From: Methanobrevibacter sp.
GTDB lineage: Archaea > Methanobacteriota > Methanobacteria > Methanobacteriales > Methanobacteriaceae
NCBI GenBank assembly: GCA_017434555.1
Contig: JAFRFB010000050.1
Span: 1-64,000 of the forward strand
Length of the DNA: 64,000 nt
Reading direction: 5' to 3'
Part shown: one piece after another, positions 45,412 through 54,379 of the stretch
Numbering within the stretch: the first letter of the stretch is position 1
How the letters are laid out: each line of letters starts with the position of its first letter
Program-made: the position numbers and the translations under genes
Notes under the pieces: generated by a model
Seen by the model: the letters and a program-made list of their open reading frames with translations, nothing else
Database searches by the model: none
Told to the model about the DNA's origin: nothing

Positions 45412-45569
45412 CATAATATTTATATCATACTATATAAAAGTATGCTTTTGTAATGTTGTTGGTTGATAATCCAATCTACAATACTTTGAATGTGAATCTA
45501 AAAAGAAATTAAGGACAATACTATTCAATTAGAGTTAATGAAACATTTTTAAGGTTAAACGAAAAACAA

Positions 45570-45656
45570 ATGGCATATCCTATGAACATGGAATTATTTC
45601 TTATTCTGATTCTTGTCATTCTCATATATTACAAAACATTGAAAACAAAACTTTAA
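45570..45656 (+). CDS. Possible 28-residue single-helix membrane peptide
   Basis: The frame starts MAYPMNMELFLILILV and ends YYKTLKTKL: one membrane helix with a basic tail, a form typical of real small proteins. An AAGGT lies 16 nt before the ATG, a little far. The exact inverted repeat CATATCCTA (45574) / TAGGATATG (45661) brackets the frame. No homologue is recognised. It may be chance in AT-rich sequence. Confidence 0.3.
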   Translation: MAYPMNMELFLILILVILIYYKTLKTKL

Positions 45657-45724
45657 TAAGTAGGATATGATATAACTATATAATGTTATAATGTTTATTA
45701 ATTATTATAGGAGCGTTATTATTT

Positions 45725-46462
45725 ATGGCAATTAAAGACGGCGATTTTGTTCGCGTAAATTTTACTGGTAAAATTAAAGAAACTGACGAAGTATTCGATA
45801 CTACTTATGATGAAATAGCTCAAGAAGCTGAAATTTTTGATGAAAATAAAACTTACAAACCAATCCCTATTGTTGTTGGAGGAAACCACTTATTACCTGC
45901 TATCGAAGAAGAAATTGTAGGTCTTGACGCAGGGGACCGTAAAACTGTTGAAGTAGACAGTGACAACGGATTCGGTCCACGTGATCCTAAAGCTATACAA
46001 TTAATACCTATGAAAGAATTCAAAAAACAAGGTATGACTCCATATCCTGGTATGAGAATTTCTGCTGAAGGGGGAGAAGGAAGAATTTTAACAGTTAACG
46101 GTGGAAGAGTAAAAGTTGATTTTAACCACCCATTAGCAGGTAAAGACTTAGTTTATGATGTTGAAGTAACTGAAATCATCGAAGACAATGACGAAAAAAT
46201 CAAAAGTATGATTGAGTTACACTACTCCAATCCAAATGTCGATATCGAAAAAACCGAAATTGAAATCGAAGACGGTATTGTAAACATCCAATTAGATGAA
46301 ATGGCTAAATTCGACCAACAATCTTACATGGACATTACCTTTGCAAGATTCAGAATAGCTAAAGACATTTGGGAAAACATCGAAGAAGTTACCAAAGTTA
46401 ATTTCGTAGATGCTTTCGAAAAAAGAGAAGAAACTGCTGATGAAGAAGAAGATGAAGAATAA
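45725..46462 (+). CDS. FKBP-type peptidyl-prolyl isomerase, long archaeal form
   Basis: A 245-residue protein of the SlyD-like FKBP group. It starts KDGDFVRVNFTGKIKETDEVFDTTYDE; the chaperone insert and the second part of the FKBP domain follow (GLDAGDRKTVEV, FNHPLAGKDLVYDVEVTEI), and a C-terminal extension (about 150-245) is typical of the 26-30 kDa archaeal type. It speeds proline isomerisation during folding in the cytoplasm. GGAGCG precedes the start and a TATA box lies near 45675. Confidence 0.92.
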   Translation: MAIKDGDFVRVNFTGKIKETDEVFDTTYDEIAQEAEIFDENKTYKPIPIVVGGNHLLPAIEEEIVGLDAGDRKTVEVDSDNGFGPRDPKAIQLIPMKEFKKQGMTPYPGMRISAEGGEGRILTVNGGRVKVDFNHPLAGKDLVYDVEVTEIIEDNDEKIKSMIELHYSNPNVDIEKTEIEIEDGIVNIQLDEMAKFDQQSYMDITFARFRIAKDIWENIEEVTKVNFVDAFEKREETADEEEDEE

Positions 46463-46481
46463 TTCTTCTTTTAATTAAATT

Positions 46482-46507
46482 AAGTTATTTTATAAATAAC
46501 TTTTTTT
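46482..46507. terminator. Terminator between convergent genes
   Basis: AAGTTATTT pairs perfectly with AAATAACTT around TAT, followed by a T run. It separates the FKBP gene and the fumarase gene. Confidence 0.7.
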
Positions 46508-46533
46508 ACTATTTTTTTATTAATATTCTTGTT

Positions 46534-47025
46534 TTAAATACTTTTTCCGCCACTTGCTGCAACGATTCCGGGAATATTTTCCACTTCTAACATATACATG
46601 GCTTCCATATCTTCATTTTGAAATGCAACACATTCTTTTTTCATGACTTTGCTTGTCAGTAATGCTGCAACAGGTGGTGTTATAACAAAGATGGAATTGT
46701 TTTCATGTAAAGCTTCTATAGTATTTTCATGAAGCATTCCTTTCCCGATATGGATTTTAACGCCATTTTCACTTAAAAAAGGAATTGTGGATTCAATTTC
46801 TTCCTTGTTGCTTGTAGTCGGTGCGATTCCCGCATCACTTACAGCAGTATGCATTATGGCAGAACCTTTAATATCAAAGTCCAGTTTATCTTCTTTAATC
46901 AAGTCAACAAGTTGAGGAAGAGCAGCGTCACGACCAGTAAACATTATTCCTGAAATAGAAATCTGATCGCCAACTTTTAGGGATGAAATTTCCTCATCAC
47001 TTACCGGTGTTGTAATCTTTTTCAT
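46534..47025 (-). CDS. Fumarate hydratase, beta subunit (class I)
   Basis: A 163-residue protein matching the C-terminal domain of class I fumarases: SLKVGDQISISGIMFTGRDAA, GSAIMHTAVSDAGIAPTTS, GKGMLHENTIEALHENNSIF and ECVAFQNEDMEAMYMLEVEN. In methanogens the enzyme is made of two separate subunits; the alpha subunit with the iron-sulfur cluster is not in this window. It may also be a tartrate dehydratase subunit. It diverges from the Kor operon, in the same pathway. Confidence 0.85.
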   Translation of the reverse strand: MKKITTPVSDEEISSLKVGDQISISGIMFTGRDAALPQLVDLIKEDKLDFDIKGSAIMHTAVSDAGIAPTTSNKEEIESTIPFLSENGVKIHIGKGMLHENTIEALHENNSIFVITPPVAALLTSKVMKKECVAFQNEDMEAMYMLEVENIPGIVAASGGKSI

Positions 47026-47163
47026 AGTTATCTCTATAATTTTAATTTGTTTTAAAATTTCTTATTTTTTAGATAAATGTTGAAATATCGATAAGTTATT
47101 TAATGTTTGAAAACAAATATATTAAACATTATAATTTAATGATTTGTTTAGGAGATTGTAAAT

Positions 47164-47427
47164 TTGATTATAATTAACGAGGATTTATGCAAAGGATGCC
47201 ACCTTTGCCTATTTATGTGCTATAAAAATGTTTATGCAATATCTTCTGAAGCTAATAAGAAAGGAGTGCAGCTCCCTTATGTTAATTTTGAAGATAGATG
47301 CACTAACTGTGGAGTTTGTGAAGTAATTTGTCCGGACCAGGCTATCACAGTAGATACTAATACGAACTGGTGGGTTGGAAAAGAAGATAATTCTTTCAAT
47401 CCTAAATTTTCAAATGGGAAGAAATAG
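47164..47427 (+). CDS. korD: 2-oxoglutarate:ferredoxin oxidoreductase, delta subunit
   Basis: An 87-residue polyferredoxin subunit with CKGCHLCLFMCYKNV and CTNCGVCEVICPDQ binding two 4Fe-4S clusters. The start is TTG at 47164 with AGGAG upstream. It heads the korDABC-sucC operon. It passes electrons from ferredoxin to the catalytic site. Confidence 0.92.
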   Translation: MIIINEDLCKGCHLCLFMCYKNVYAISSEANKKGVQLPYVNFEDRCTNCGVCEVICPDQAITVDTNTNWWVGKEDNSFNPKFSNGKK

Positions 47428-47435
47428 GTGTTTAA

Positions 47436-48566
47436 ATGTCAGAAGAATTTTTTATTCAAGGAAATGAAGCATGTGCAAAAGGTGCACTAAAAGCAGGTTG
47501 TAGATTTTTTGCAGGTTATCCTATTACCCCATCTACTGAAGTTGCAGAAACTTTATCTCGTGAACTTCCAAAAGTTGGAGGGTCTTTTGTTCAAATGGAA
47601 GATGAAATCGCATCTGCAGGTGCAATCATTGGTGGTTCTTGGGGAGGAGCTAAATCAATGACTGCAACATCAGGACCAGGATTATCTTTAATGCAGGAAA
47701 ATATTGGATATGCATTTATTACAGAAACCCCAATTGTTATTGTTGACGTTCAAAGAGGTTCACCATCAACAGGTCAGCCAACTATGGCTTCACAAAGTGA
47801 TATGATGCAGGCACGTTGGGGATCTCATGGAGATTATGAACCTATTGCATTATCTCCTTCAAGTGTTCAGGAATTCTTTGATTTTACAATTAAAGCATTT
47901 AATTTAGCTGAACAATACAGGACTCCTGTTTTTGTCATGGCTGATGAAATAATTGGACATATGAGGGAAAAAATCACTATTGATGAAAATATTGAAATTG
48001 TTGCAAGAAAAATGCCTGAAGATAAGGATAATTATTTACCTTTCAAAAACGTTGAAAACGGAACAAATCCTATGCCTTCATTCGGTCAAGGATTCAACAT
48101 TCACGTTACCGGTTTAACTCACGATGAAAGAGGTTATCCGGATACCAATGATCCTGAAACTCACACTGCATTAGTTCAAAGATTATGTGATAAAGTATTG
48201 AATAACCGTGATAAAATCTGTTCTGTCCAATCCAAATATTGTGAAGATGCTGATTTGGTCATCATATCATACGGTGCTCCTGTCAGGTCTGTTTCTGAAG
48301 CATGTGAAAAAGCAAGAGCTGAAGGTAAAAAGGTAGGTTACATTAAACTGGATACTCCATGGCCTTTCCCTGAAGAGCAGGTTAAAGAGCTTACACAAAA
48401 TGCATCAGATGTTTTGGTTGTGGAATTAAACTTAGGTCAAATGTTTTATGAAGTGGACCGTGTCCTAAGAAAAGATGCAGAAGTTCATCTTATGGGTCAA
48501 ATTGGTGGATTAATGCCTACTCCAGATGAAATATTATCTAAAATTAATGAAATGGGAGGAAATTAA
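47436..48566 (+). CDS. korA: 2-oxoglutarate:ferredoxin oxidoreductase, alpha subunit
   Basis: A 376-residue subunit with FFIQGNEACAKGALKAGCRFF, GYPITPSTEVAETLSREL, and SGPGLSLMQENIGYAFITETP. The length and motifs match the 2-oxoglutarate rather than the pyruvate enzyme. It carboxylates succinyl-CoA to 2-oxoglutarate in the incomplete reductive pathway of methanogens. It follows korD by 8 nt and touches korB. Confidence 0.93.
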   Translation: MSEEFFIQGNEACAKGALKAGCRFFAGYPITPSTEVAETLSRELPKVGGSFVQMEDEIASAGAIIGGSWGGAKSMTATSGPGLSLMQENIGYAFITETPIVIVDVQRGSPSTGQPTMASQSDMMQARWGSHGDYEPIALSPSSVQEFFDFTIKAFNLAEQYRTPVFVMADEIIGHMREKITIDENIEIVARKMPEDKDNYLPFKNVENGTNPMPSFGQGFNIHVTGLTHDERGYPDTNDPETHTALVQRLCDKVLNNRDKICSVQSKYCEDADLVIISYGAPVRSVSEACEKARAEGKKVGYIKLDTPWPFPEEQVKELTQNASDVLVVELNLGQMFYEVDRVLRKDAEVHLMGQIGGLMPTPDEILSKINEMGGN

Positions 48567-49424
48567 ATGTCAGAAGAAAATAAATTTACTCCATATATGA
48601 GGAAAGACAGACTGCCACATATTTTCTGTCCTGGATGTGGAAACGGAACTATCATGAGTGCTTTTTTAAGTGCTATGGAAAAAGCAGAAATGGACTTTGA
48701 TAATATTGCGATGGTTTCTGGTATTGGATGTTCTTCAAGAATTCCTGGTTATATGGAATGTGATTCCCTGCATACTACTCACGGTAGAGCATTAAGTTTC
48801 GCTACCGGTTTAAAAACTGCAAACAAGGATTTGGATGTTGTAGTTTTTACAGGTGACGGAGACTGCGCTTCAATCGGAGGAAATCATTTAATTCATGCAG
48901 CCAGAAGAAACATTAATTTAACTGTTATCTGTATTAATAATAACATTTACGGTATGACTGGTGGTCAAATCAGTCCTACTTCTCCTAAAGGTAGTTTTGG
49001 AACTACAGCACCTTATGGAAATATGGATACTCCATTTAATTTGGCTGAGCTTGTAGCGGCTGCCGGTGCAACTTACTCTGCAAGATGGACTACCGTTCAA
49101 ATTGAAAGTTTGGTCATGGCCATTAAGGATGGTTTAAAAAATCCTGGTTTTTCATTCATTGAGGTTGCTACCCAATGTCCGACTTATTATGGTCGTAAAA
49201 ATAAACTCAGGACTCCAACTGCTATGGCAGTAACTTTAAAAATGAATACTGTATTTAAAGCTGCTGCTGATAGGATGAGCAAAAAAGATTTGGAAGGTAA
49301 AATAGTGGTTGGAGAATTCGCTAATTCACAAAGAGCAGAGTTCACAGAAAACATTGACAGAATTAGTGAAGAGAAATTTGGTAAAAAAACTTTAATTAAT
49401 TCAGCATATGAAGAGGAGTTATAA
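48567..49424 (+). CDS. korB: 2-oxoglutarate:ferredoxin oxidoreductase, beta subunit
   Basis: A 285-residue thiamine-diphosphate subunit. The iron-sulfur and cofactor motifs are FCPGCGNGTIMSAFL, FTGDGDCASIGGNHLIHAAR, VICINNNIYGMTGGQISPT (GDG...N motif of TPP binding). It begins right after the korA stop and ends on the first base of korC (TAATG). Confidence 0.95.
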   Translation: MSEENKFTPYMRKDRLPHIFCPGCGNGTIMSAFLSAMEKAEMDFDNIAMVSGIGCSSRIPGYMECDSLHTTHGRALSFATGLKTANKDLDVVVFTGDGDCASIGGNHLIHAARRNINLTVICINNNIYGMTGGQISPTSPKGSFGTTAPYGNMDTPFNLAELVAAAGATYSARWTTVQIESLVMAIKDGLKNPGFSFIEVATQCPTYYGRKNKLRTPTAMAVTLKMNTVFKAAADRMSKKDLEGKIVVGEFANSQRAEFTENIDRISEEKFGKKTLINSAYEEEL

Positions 49425-49969
49425 TGAGAACCGAAATTAGAATTGGTGGATTTGGAGGTCAGGGAGTAATTCTTGCAGGAATTATAATCGGTAAAGCTGC
49501 AAGTATTTTTGATGAAAATGAAGCTGTTCAGACTCAATCTTATGGTCCTGAAGCTCGTGGAGGAGCTTCTAAATGTGAAGTCGTTGTTAGTGATAGTGAA
49601 ATCGATTATCCTAAAGTACAAAGTCCGGATATTTTAGTTGCAATGTCTAATGAAGCTTTAATCAAATATATTGTTGATTTAAAAGATGAAGGTACTTTAA
49701 TTGTTGATCCGGGAACAACTGACATTGAAGATGTACGTGATTTCATAGACCAGCATAATATTAAAGTTTACGAAGCTCCTGCAACAAAAACAGCAAACGA
49801 TGAAATCGGTCTTAAAATCGTAGCTAATATTGTTATGGTTGGAGCAATTACAAAAATTACTGGTGTTATATCTGAAAATGCAGCTATTGAAGCAATAAAA
49901 GATAGTGTTCCTGCAGGAACTGAAGAGAAAAATATTAATGCATTTGAAGCAGGATATAATTTAGTTTAA
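49424..49969 (+). CDS. korC: 2-oxoglutarate:ferredoxin oxidoreductase, gamma subunit
   Basis: A 181-residue subunit beginning RIGGFGGQGVILAGIIIGKAA and with QTQSYGPEARGGASKCEVVV, the typical gamma domain that contacts the CoA site. Start and stop overlaps with korB show translational coupling. It completes the four-subunit enzyme. Confidence 0.94.
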   Translation: MRTEIRIGGFGGQGVILAGIIIGKAASIFDENEAVQTQSYGPEARGGASKCEVVVSDSEIDYPKVQSPDILVAMSNEALIKYIVDLKDEGTLIVDPGTTDIEDVRDFIDQHNIKVYEAPATKTANDEIGLKIVANIVMVGAITKITGVISENAAIEAIKDSVPAGTEEKNINAFEAGYNLV

Positions 49970-49983
49970 TTTAGGTGTAGAAT

Positions 49984-51099
49984 ATGAGATTTTTCGAAAA
50001 TGTAGCAAAAAAAATTTTTAATCAAGAAGGAATTAAGATACTTGAAGGTCATGTAGCATACTCTCCGGAAGAAGCTGTTGCAGTTTGTTCTGAAATGGGA
50101 GTGCCTGTTGTTGTAAAAGCGCAAGTTTTGACAGGCGGTAGAGGTAAAGCAGGTGGTGTAAAATTCGCAGACAACCCTGGTGAAGCCTTGAAAGTTGCTG
50201 ATGAAATTTTAGGTATGGAAATTAAAGGTGAAAAAGTAAAACATTTGTTAATTGAAGAAAAAGCAGATATTCAACAGGAATATTTCTTAAGTATTTCAAT
50301 TGACAGATTAGAAAGAAGACCTCTTATCATGGTAAGTAAAGAGGGTGGGGTTGAAATTGAAAACCTTGCAAAAACAAATCCTGAAAAAATCATTAAATAT
50401 TATCCACAGCCTTTAATCGACTTTTTACCATATGAAGCTCGTGAAATAGCTCGTAAAATGGGCGTACCGTCCGAATTAATTTCTCCTATGGGGGATATAA
50501 TCTGGAAATTATACAATATCTTCGATAAATATGACTGTGAAATTGCAGAAATCAACCCATTGGTATTAACTCCTGACGGATTAATAGCTGCTGACGCTAA
50601 AATGGAAGTTGAAAACGATGCATTATACAGACATCAGGACCTAGTTAACATGTTGCACTATAAGAAAAAAACAGTTGACTTTGTCAAATTGGATGGGGAT
50701 ATTGCCGTTATTGGAAACGGTGCAGGATTAACATTGACTGCAATGGACATGATTAAACTCAACGGTGGAGAACCTGCAACATTCTTGGATATTGGTGGTG
50801 GAGCTTCAGAACAAATCATTAATCAGGCTTTAAACATTGTTTTAAATTATGACCCTGTCAAAGTCGTATTTTTAAACGTATTGGGCGGTATCACTAAAGC
50901 GGATGATGTTGCTCGCGGTGTAATTAAGGCATTGGAACAGTCCGATAGGGAAATACATATTGTTATCAGATTGACCGGTACTAACGAAGAAGAAGGTCAA
51001 AAACTTCTTGAAGAAGCCGGAATTCCATATGAAATATCCATGGAAAAGGCAGCTAAAAAAGCAGTTGATTTATGTAATGAATTAAAGGCTCAAGAATGA
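49984..51099 (+). CDS. sucC: Succinyl-CoA synthetase, beta subunit
   Basis: A 371-residue ATP-grasp protein with VVKAQVLTGGRGKAGGVKFA, EINPLVLTPDGLIAADAKME, LDIGGGASEQIINQALNIV and VVFLNVLGGITKADDVARG. It ligates succinate with CoA, giving the substrate for the Kor enzyme encoded just before it. The alpha subunit is not in this window. The stop overlaps the next ATG by 4 nt. Confidence 0.94.
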   Translation: MRFFENVAKKIFNQEGIKILEGHVAYSPEEAVAVCSEMGVPVVVKAQVLTGGRGKAGGVKFADNPGEALKVADEILGMEIKGEKVKHLLIEEKADIQQEYFLSISIDRLERRPLIMVSKEGGVEIENLAKTNPEKIIKYYPQPLIDFLPYEAREIARKMGVPSELISPMGDIIWKLYNIFDKYDCEIAEINPLVLTPDGLIAADAKMEVENDALYRHQDLVNMLHYKKKTVDFVKLDGDIAVIGNGAGLTLTAMDMIKLNGGEPATFLDIGGGASEQIINQALNIVLNYDPVKVVFLNVLGGITKADDVARGVIKALEQSDREIHIVIRLTGTNEEEGQKLLEEAGIPYEISMEKAAKKAVDLCNELKAQE

Positions 51100-51755
51100 A
51101 ATTTTTTGCTATAAACGGAAGTCCTCGAAAAGTTTTCAATACTGCACAGCTATTGGACAAATCTTTAGAAGGAATCAAATCTGTTCTTCCTGAGGCCGAA
51201 GTTGAAAGAATAGATTTGTATGACATTCCTTTTAACGGCTGTAAAAGTTGTTTTGCATGTAAAAAAGTAAACGGTCGCCATTATGGCAGATGCGTTTATA
51301 ATGATGATTTTAAACCTATTTTAAATAAAATAACTCAGTCCGACGGACTTATTTTAGGTTCTCCAGTTTACTTTGGAGATTTGACTGGAAATATGAGATG
51401 CTTTTTAGAAAGATTCATGTTTCCATTTCTAGCCTACAGCACCACTGAAACAGTTGACCATAAAAGAATGCCTTTGGCTTTTATCTACACCATGAACGTT
51501 TCTGATGAGGCTTCTTTTGATTTGGGTTATCATGACCTTTTCGATAAATATGAATCTGTTTTAGAAAGGCTATTTACAAAACCAGAACACTTGTATGTTC
51601 ATGAAACTTATCAGTTCAGTGATTATGACAGATACGTTTCGGATATTTTTGACGAAAAAGAAAGAAGAATTATTCATGAAACAAGATTTCCTATAGATCT
51701 TGAATCTGCTTTTAAAATTGGTCAAAATATAGCAAAAAGAGCAAAAAAAGATTAA
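51096..51755 (+). CDS. Flavodoxin-like NAD(P)H or iron-sulfur flavoprotein
   Basis: A 219-residue protein with the FMN-binding opening INGSPRKVFNTAQLLDKSL and CKSCFACKK, then LGSPVYFGDLTGNMRCFLERF. The CxxCxxC cluster part resembles iron-sulfur flavoproteins (Isf) of methanogens, which reduce oxygen or other acceptors. The exact acceptor is unknown. The ATGA overlap with sucC places it in the Kor operon. Confidence 0.82.
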   Translation: MKFFAINGSPRKVFNTAQLLDKSLEGIKSVLPEAEVERIDLYDIPFNGCKSCFACKKVNGRHYGRCVYNDDFKPILNKITQSDGLILGSPVYFGDLTGNMRCFLERFMFPFLAYSTTETVDHKRMPLAFIYTMNVSDEASFDLGYHDLFDKYESVLERLFTKPEHLYVHETYQFSDYDRYVSDIFDEKERRIIHETRFPIDLESAFKIGQNIAKRAKKD

Positions 51756-51783
51756 TAATTTCTATTTTTAAAATAAAAAAAAG

Positions 51784-51810
51784 TTCTTTAAAGAAAAAAA
51801 TTCTTTAAAG
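51784..51810. terminator. Repeated TTCTTTAAAG palindromes between convergent genes
   Basis: TTCTTTAAAGAA (51784) is a perfect palindrome and TTCTTTAAAG recurs at 51801. They lie between the flavoprotein stop and the DUF4012 stop and can fold into a weak A/T-rich terminator. Confidence 0.35.
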
Positions 51811-51814
51811 ATAA

Positions 51815-52534
51815 TTACATTACACTTTCAAATCCTTTTGTAGCCAGTAATCTTGTAAATGAACCTTCTGGGGTCATTATAATATTTCCTTTAGAATATT
51901 GGTCTAAAGCGGTTTGAACCATTGTACTTTTCTTAGCAGGATCTTTTGCAGCATCTGCTAGGGCGTTAACTAATACCATTACAGCATCTCCCCTGGACAT
52001 GTTTCCTTGAACGTTTTCACTTCCAGGATATCCGTTATATGCGTCATTTTCACGGATGATGTCCTCTGCACTAAGGTTAGTATCTTCGCCGTTAACTTTA
52101 AGAGGTTTTACTGAATTAATAACTGCATCAATACCATCAGTATAAACAAGAACAACTGCATCAGCATGCATTCCAGTATTCGATTCTACTATCTCACTAG
52201 CATATTGCATACCTTGTTTTACACCACTCCACAGACAGTCGTGGAGAAGCATTTTTCCTCCAACTCCAGGAACGGCCTCTGGTTGTGTAGGGTGTGTCAT
52301 ACCTCCAGGATATACTGGTGTGTAATTTTTTATGGATCCATTTTCTAAATGAACCATGAATGCCATATCTACAGCACCATTCTGTTGTTCTTCTTTATCG
52401 GAAGCTAAAACAAGCACATTTTTATTTTCGTCGGTCAAGCTCGGACCCCCCATTAGTGCTCCAGCAATTATTGTCAATAATCCGATAAGAATAACTAAAA
52501 GGATTGCTATGATTAGTTTTTTTGATCTTTTCAT
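51815..52534 (-). CDS. DUF4012-family secreted or anchored protein
   Basis: A 239-residue protein with one N-terminal membrane helix (KLIIAILLVILIGLLTIIAG) and an outer domain with NVLVLASDKEEQQNGAVDMAF and HADAVVLVYTDGIDAVINSV. The pattern is that of DUF4012, which resembles the LytR-CpsA-Psr fold that attaches polymers to cell walls. Function in this archaeon is unproven; a role in the pseudomurein wall would fit. No neighbour supports it. Confidence 0.75.
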   Translation of the reverse strand: MKRSKKLIIAILLVILIGLLTIIAGALMGGPSLTDENKNVLVLASDKEEQQNGAVDMAFMVHLENGSIKNYTPVYPGGMTHPTQPEAVPGVGGKMLLHDCLWSGVKQGMQYASEIVESNTGMHADAVVLVYTDGIDAVINSVKPLKVNGEDTNLSAEDIIRENDAYNGYPGSENVQGNMSRGDAVMVLVNALADAAKDPAKKSTMVQTALDQYSKGNIIMTPEGSFTRLLATKGFESVM

Positions 52535-52738
52535 TTAATTCACATTCCCTTTTTTATGAATTAATAAAATGAGTAAAATTATTTTTACTAAATATAAATA
52601 TGGAAATTAATCTTATATAAACATTTTTTTTATTCTTCATTTTTTGGCAATTTTTAACTAAATGAAAAATAATTAATTTAAATCAATTGAAAAATTATAA
52701 TTAATACAAGTAATATATTATATAATAATGTGATTAAA

Positions 52739-53008
52739 ATGCATCCTCATGAAGTTGAATTCAAAATAAGAAATTTGTCCACGGTCAGTAATTATAGGGG
52801 TGCTGAAAGAATTTTAATAGAATTAAAAAATTACTCCGGCCCAATAGATGAAGACCAATTGTCAAGGTTTTGCTTTGCAGTCATTACAAATGAACAGGTT
52901 TACAACTGTTATAACTGCAAAGGTTATTTAAATATAATTTTAAATAAATATAAAGATAAAATTGACGAATCTCAATATGAAGAAATTGAAGAAATAATTA
53001 ATAAATAG
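52739..53008 (+). CDS. Small protein of unknown function, paired with a STAS-like gene
   Basis: An 89-residue helical protein starting MHPHEVEFKIRNLSTVSNYR. The ATG at 52739 is preferred because GTGAT lies just before it; an upstream start at 52730 has no ribosome site. The next gene starts 8 nt later, so the two probably work together. The family is not recognised. Confidence 0.6.
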   Translation: MHPHEVEFKIRNLSTVSNYRGAERILIELKNYSGPIDEDQLSRFCFAVITNEQVYNCYNCKGYLNIILNKYKDKIDESQYEEIEEIINK

Positions 53009-53016
53009 GTGAAATC

Positions 53017-53274
53017 ATGCTTATTAACATCGGTGCGGAATTTGGTACACATCTGGAATCTAATGAAATTGCTATTGAACTAGTCGATATTTTAAATAAA
53101 ATACCTGAAGATGATTTTATTTTGGATTTTAAAGAAGTAATTTTTGTAACTATGAATTTCGCTCAGGCGTATTATCTGGCCAAATCAGAGTCATCTAAAA
53201 AGATATCTGAAATTAACATATCCGAAAGTATTGAAGTAACGATGGGATCAGCGGATGAAGCTGTAAATCCCTAA
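53017..53274 (+). CDS. STAS-like DUF4325 domain protein
   Basis: An 85-residue protein with DDFILDFKEVIFVTMNFAQA, which fits the DUF4325 pattern (beta strand, then DF.GV and a Ser/Thr/Ala-rich turn) found in switch proteins related to anti-anti-sigma factors. GGTGAAATC precedes the ATG. In bacteria and phages DUF4325 proteins often follow a kinase gene, but none is here. Confidence 0.65.
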   Translation: MLINIGAEFGTHLESNEIAIELVDILNKIPEDDFILDFKEVIFVTMNFAQAYYLAKSESSKKISEINISESIEVTMGSADEAVNP

Positions 53275-53292
53275 ATAACTATTTTTAGTAAG

Positions 53293-53312
53293 TTACTAGA
53301 ATTTTCTAGTAA
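53293..53312. terminator. Terminator hairpin next to taw1
   Basis: TTACTAGAA pairs perfectly with TTCTAGTAA around TT, directly before the taw1 stop at 53313 and 19 nt after the STAS-like gene stop. It can act in both directions, though T runs are short. Confidence 0.55.
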
Positions 53313-54230
53313 TCATTCAAGAAGCACAACACGGCTAACTTCGGATTGGTTAACTATTTCTTTTCCACAGGCATCTCCAATTTGTGAAGCGAAGTCTTTA
53401 ACCTCATCAAAAAGAGGCATATTCTTTAAAGTCAGTCTTTCACGTGATGATCCAACACACATATATGCCTTAACTTCAACAAAATCAGGATTTGCCTTTT
53501 CTATTAATTTTGCATATCCTTCAGGGTTAACCATATTTCTTCCCTTAACGCAGGTATTACGTATACATGTACGTGAGTTAAAAGTAGATAAAGTTTCAAG
53601 AGATTCATTTAAATTGTTCCAGGCATCATCTATTTTAGGTCTGCACACCTGATTGAATATTTCCTTTGTCGGTGCATCTAGTGAAAGGTATAACTGGTAT
53701 GGATCATTTTCCAGATTTCTTAATCTTTCAACACATTGCCCGTTACTCACTACAAAAGTGGTAAAATCTCTTCTGTTGAATTCACCAATAAGCTCATCAA
53801 TTTTAGGATAAAGTGTTGGCTCACCTGCAAGAGAAATGGCTGCATTGGTAGGATTTTTCAATTCCTCTAATTTTTTCTTATTGGCCTTGTCATTTCCATA
53901 ATAGCCACATAACAGATTATATTGGGCCTTAATCGCTCCATCAATTATTGTTTTAGGATCATCGTACTCATCATCTTCCCATTGTGTTTGAGTATAGGTA
54001 AGATCTCTCCAGCAAAATTCACATTCCTGCTGGCAGTTCGGAACTGCAGGAGACATTTGAAGGCATCTGTGGGACTCAATTCCATAAAATTTTTCCTTAT
54101 AACAGACTCCCTTATCCACAATACTTTGGCGAGTCCAATGGCATGTTTTAACAGCCGCATGACCGTGTGTTCCCACAAATCTATATCCGCTTTTTTCTAA
54201 TTTTTCTTGTTGGCTTTTATTGAATGACAT
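53313..54230 (-). CDS. taw1: 4-demethylwyosine synthase Taw1 (TYW1)
   Basis: A 305-residue radical SAM enzyme that builds the tricyclic base of wyosine at G37 of tRNA-Phe from pyruvate and N1-methylguanosine. The radical-SAM cysteines are in CQQECEFC (Cys66, Cys70, Cys73), and three more (Cys30, Cys43, Cys56) match those of the second cluster known in archaeal Taw1. ISLAGEPTLYPKI and FVVSNGQC are typical. The length is usual for the archaeal form, which lacks the flavodoxin domain. Confidence 0.95.
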   Translation of the reverse strand: MSFNKSQQEKLEKSGYRFVGTHGHAAVKTCHWTRQSIVDKGVCYKEKFYGIESHRCLQMSPAVPNCQQECEFCWRDLTYTQTQWEDDEYDDPKTIIDGAIKAQYNLLCGYYGNDKANKKKLEELKNPTNAAISLAGEPTLYPKIDELIGEFNRRDFTTFVVSNGQCVERLRNLENDPYQLYLSLDAPTKEIFNQVCRPKIDDAWNNLNESLETLSTFNSRTCIRNTCVKGRNMVNPEGYAKLIEKANPDFVEVKAYMCVGSSRERLTLKNMPLFDEVKDFASQIGDACGKEIVNQSEVSRVVLLE

Positions 54231-54379
54231 AAAATCATTTCTATTTTTTGTTTTGTTAGTATTAGTATTTTATGAAATATGTAATTTTTACAATCCAAAA
54301 TCAATATTGCTTTTAAAAGGTTATTTTGCTTTGATTCGTAAGTTAAATTTATTAATAACAAATAACTTAATTTTTATTC

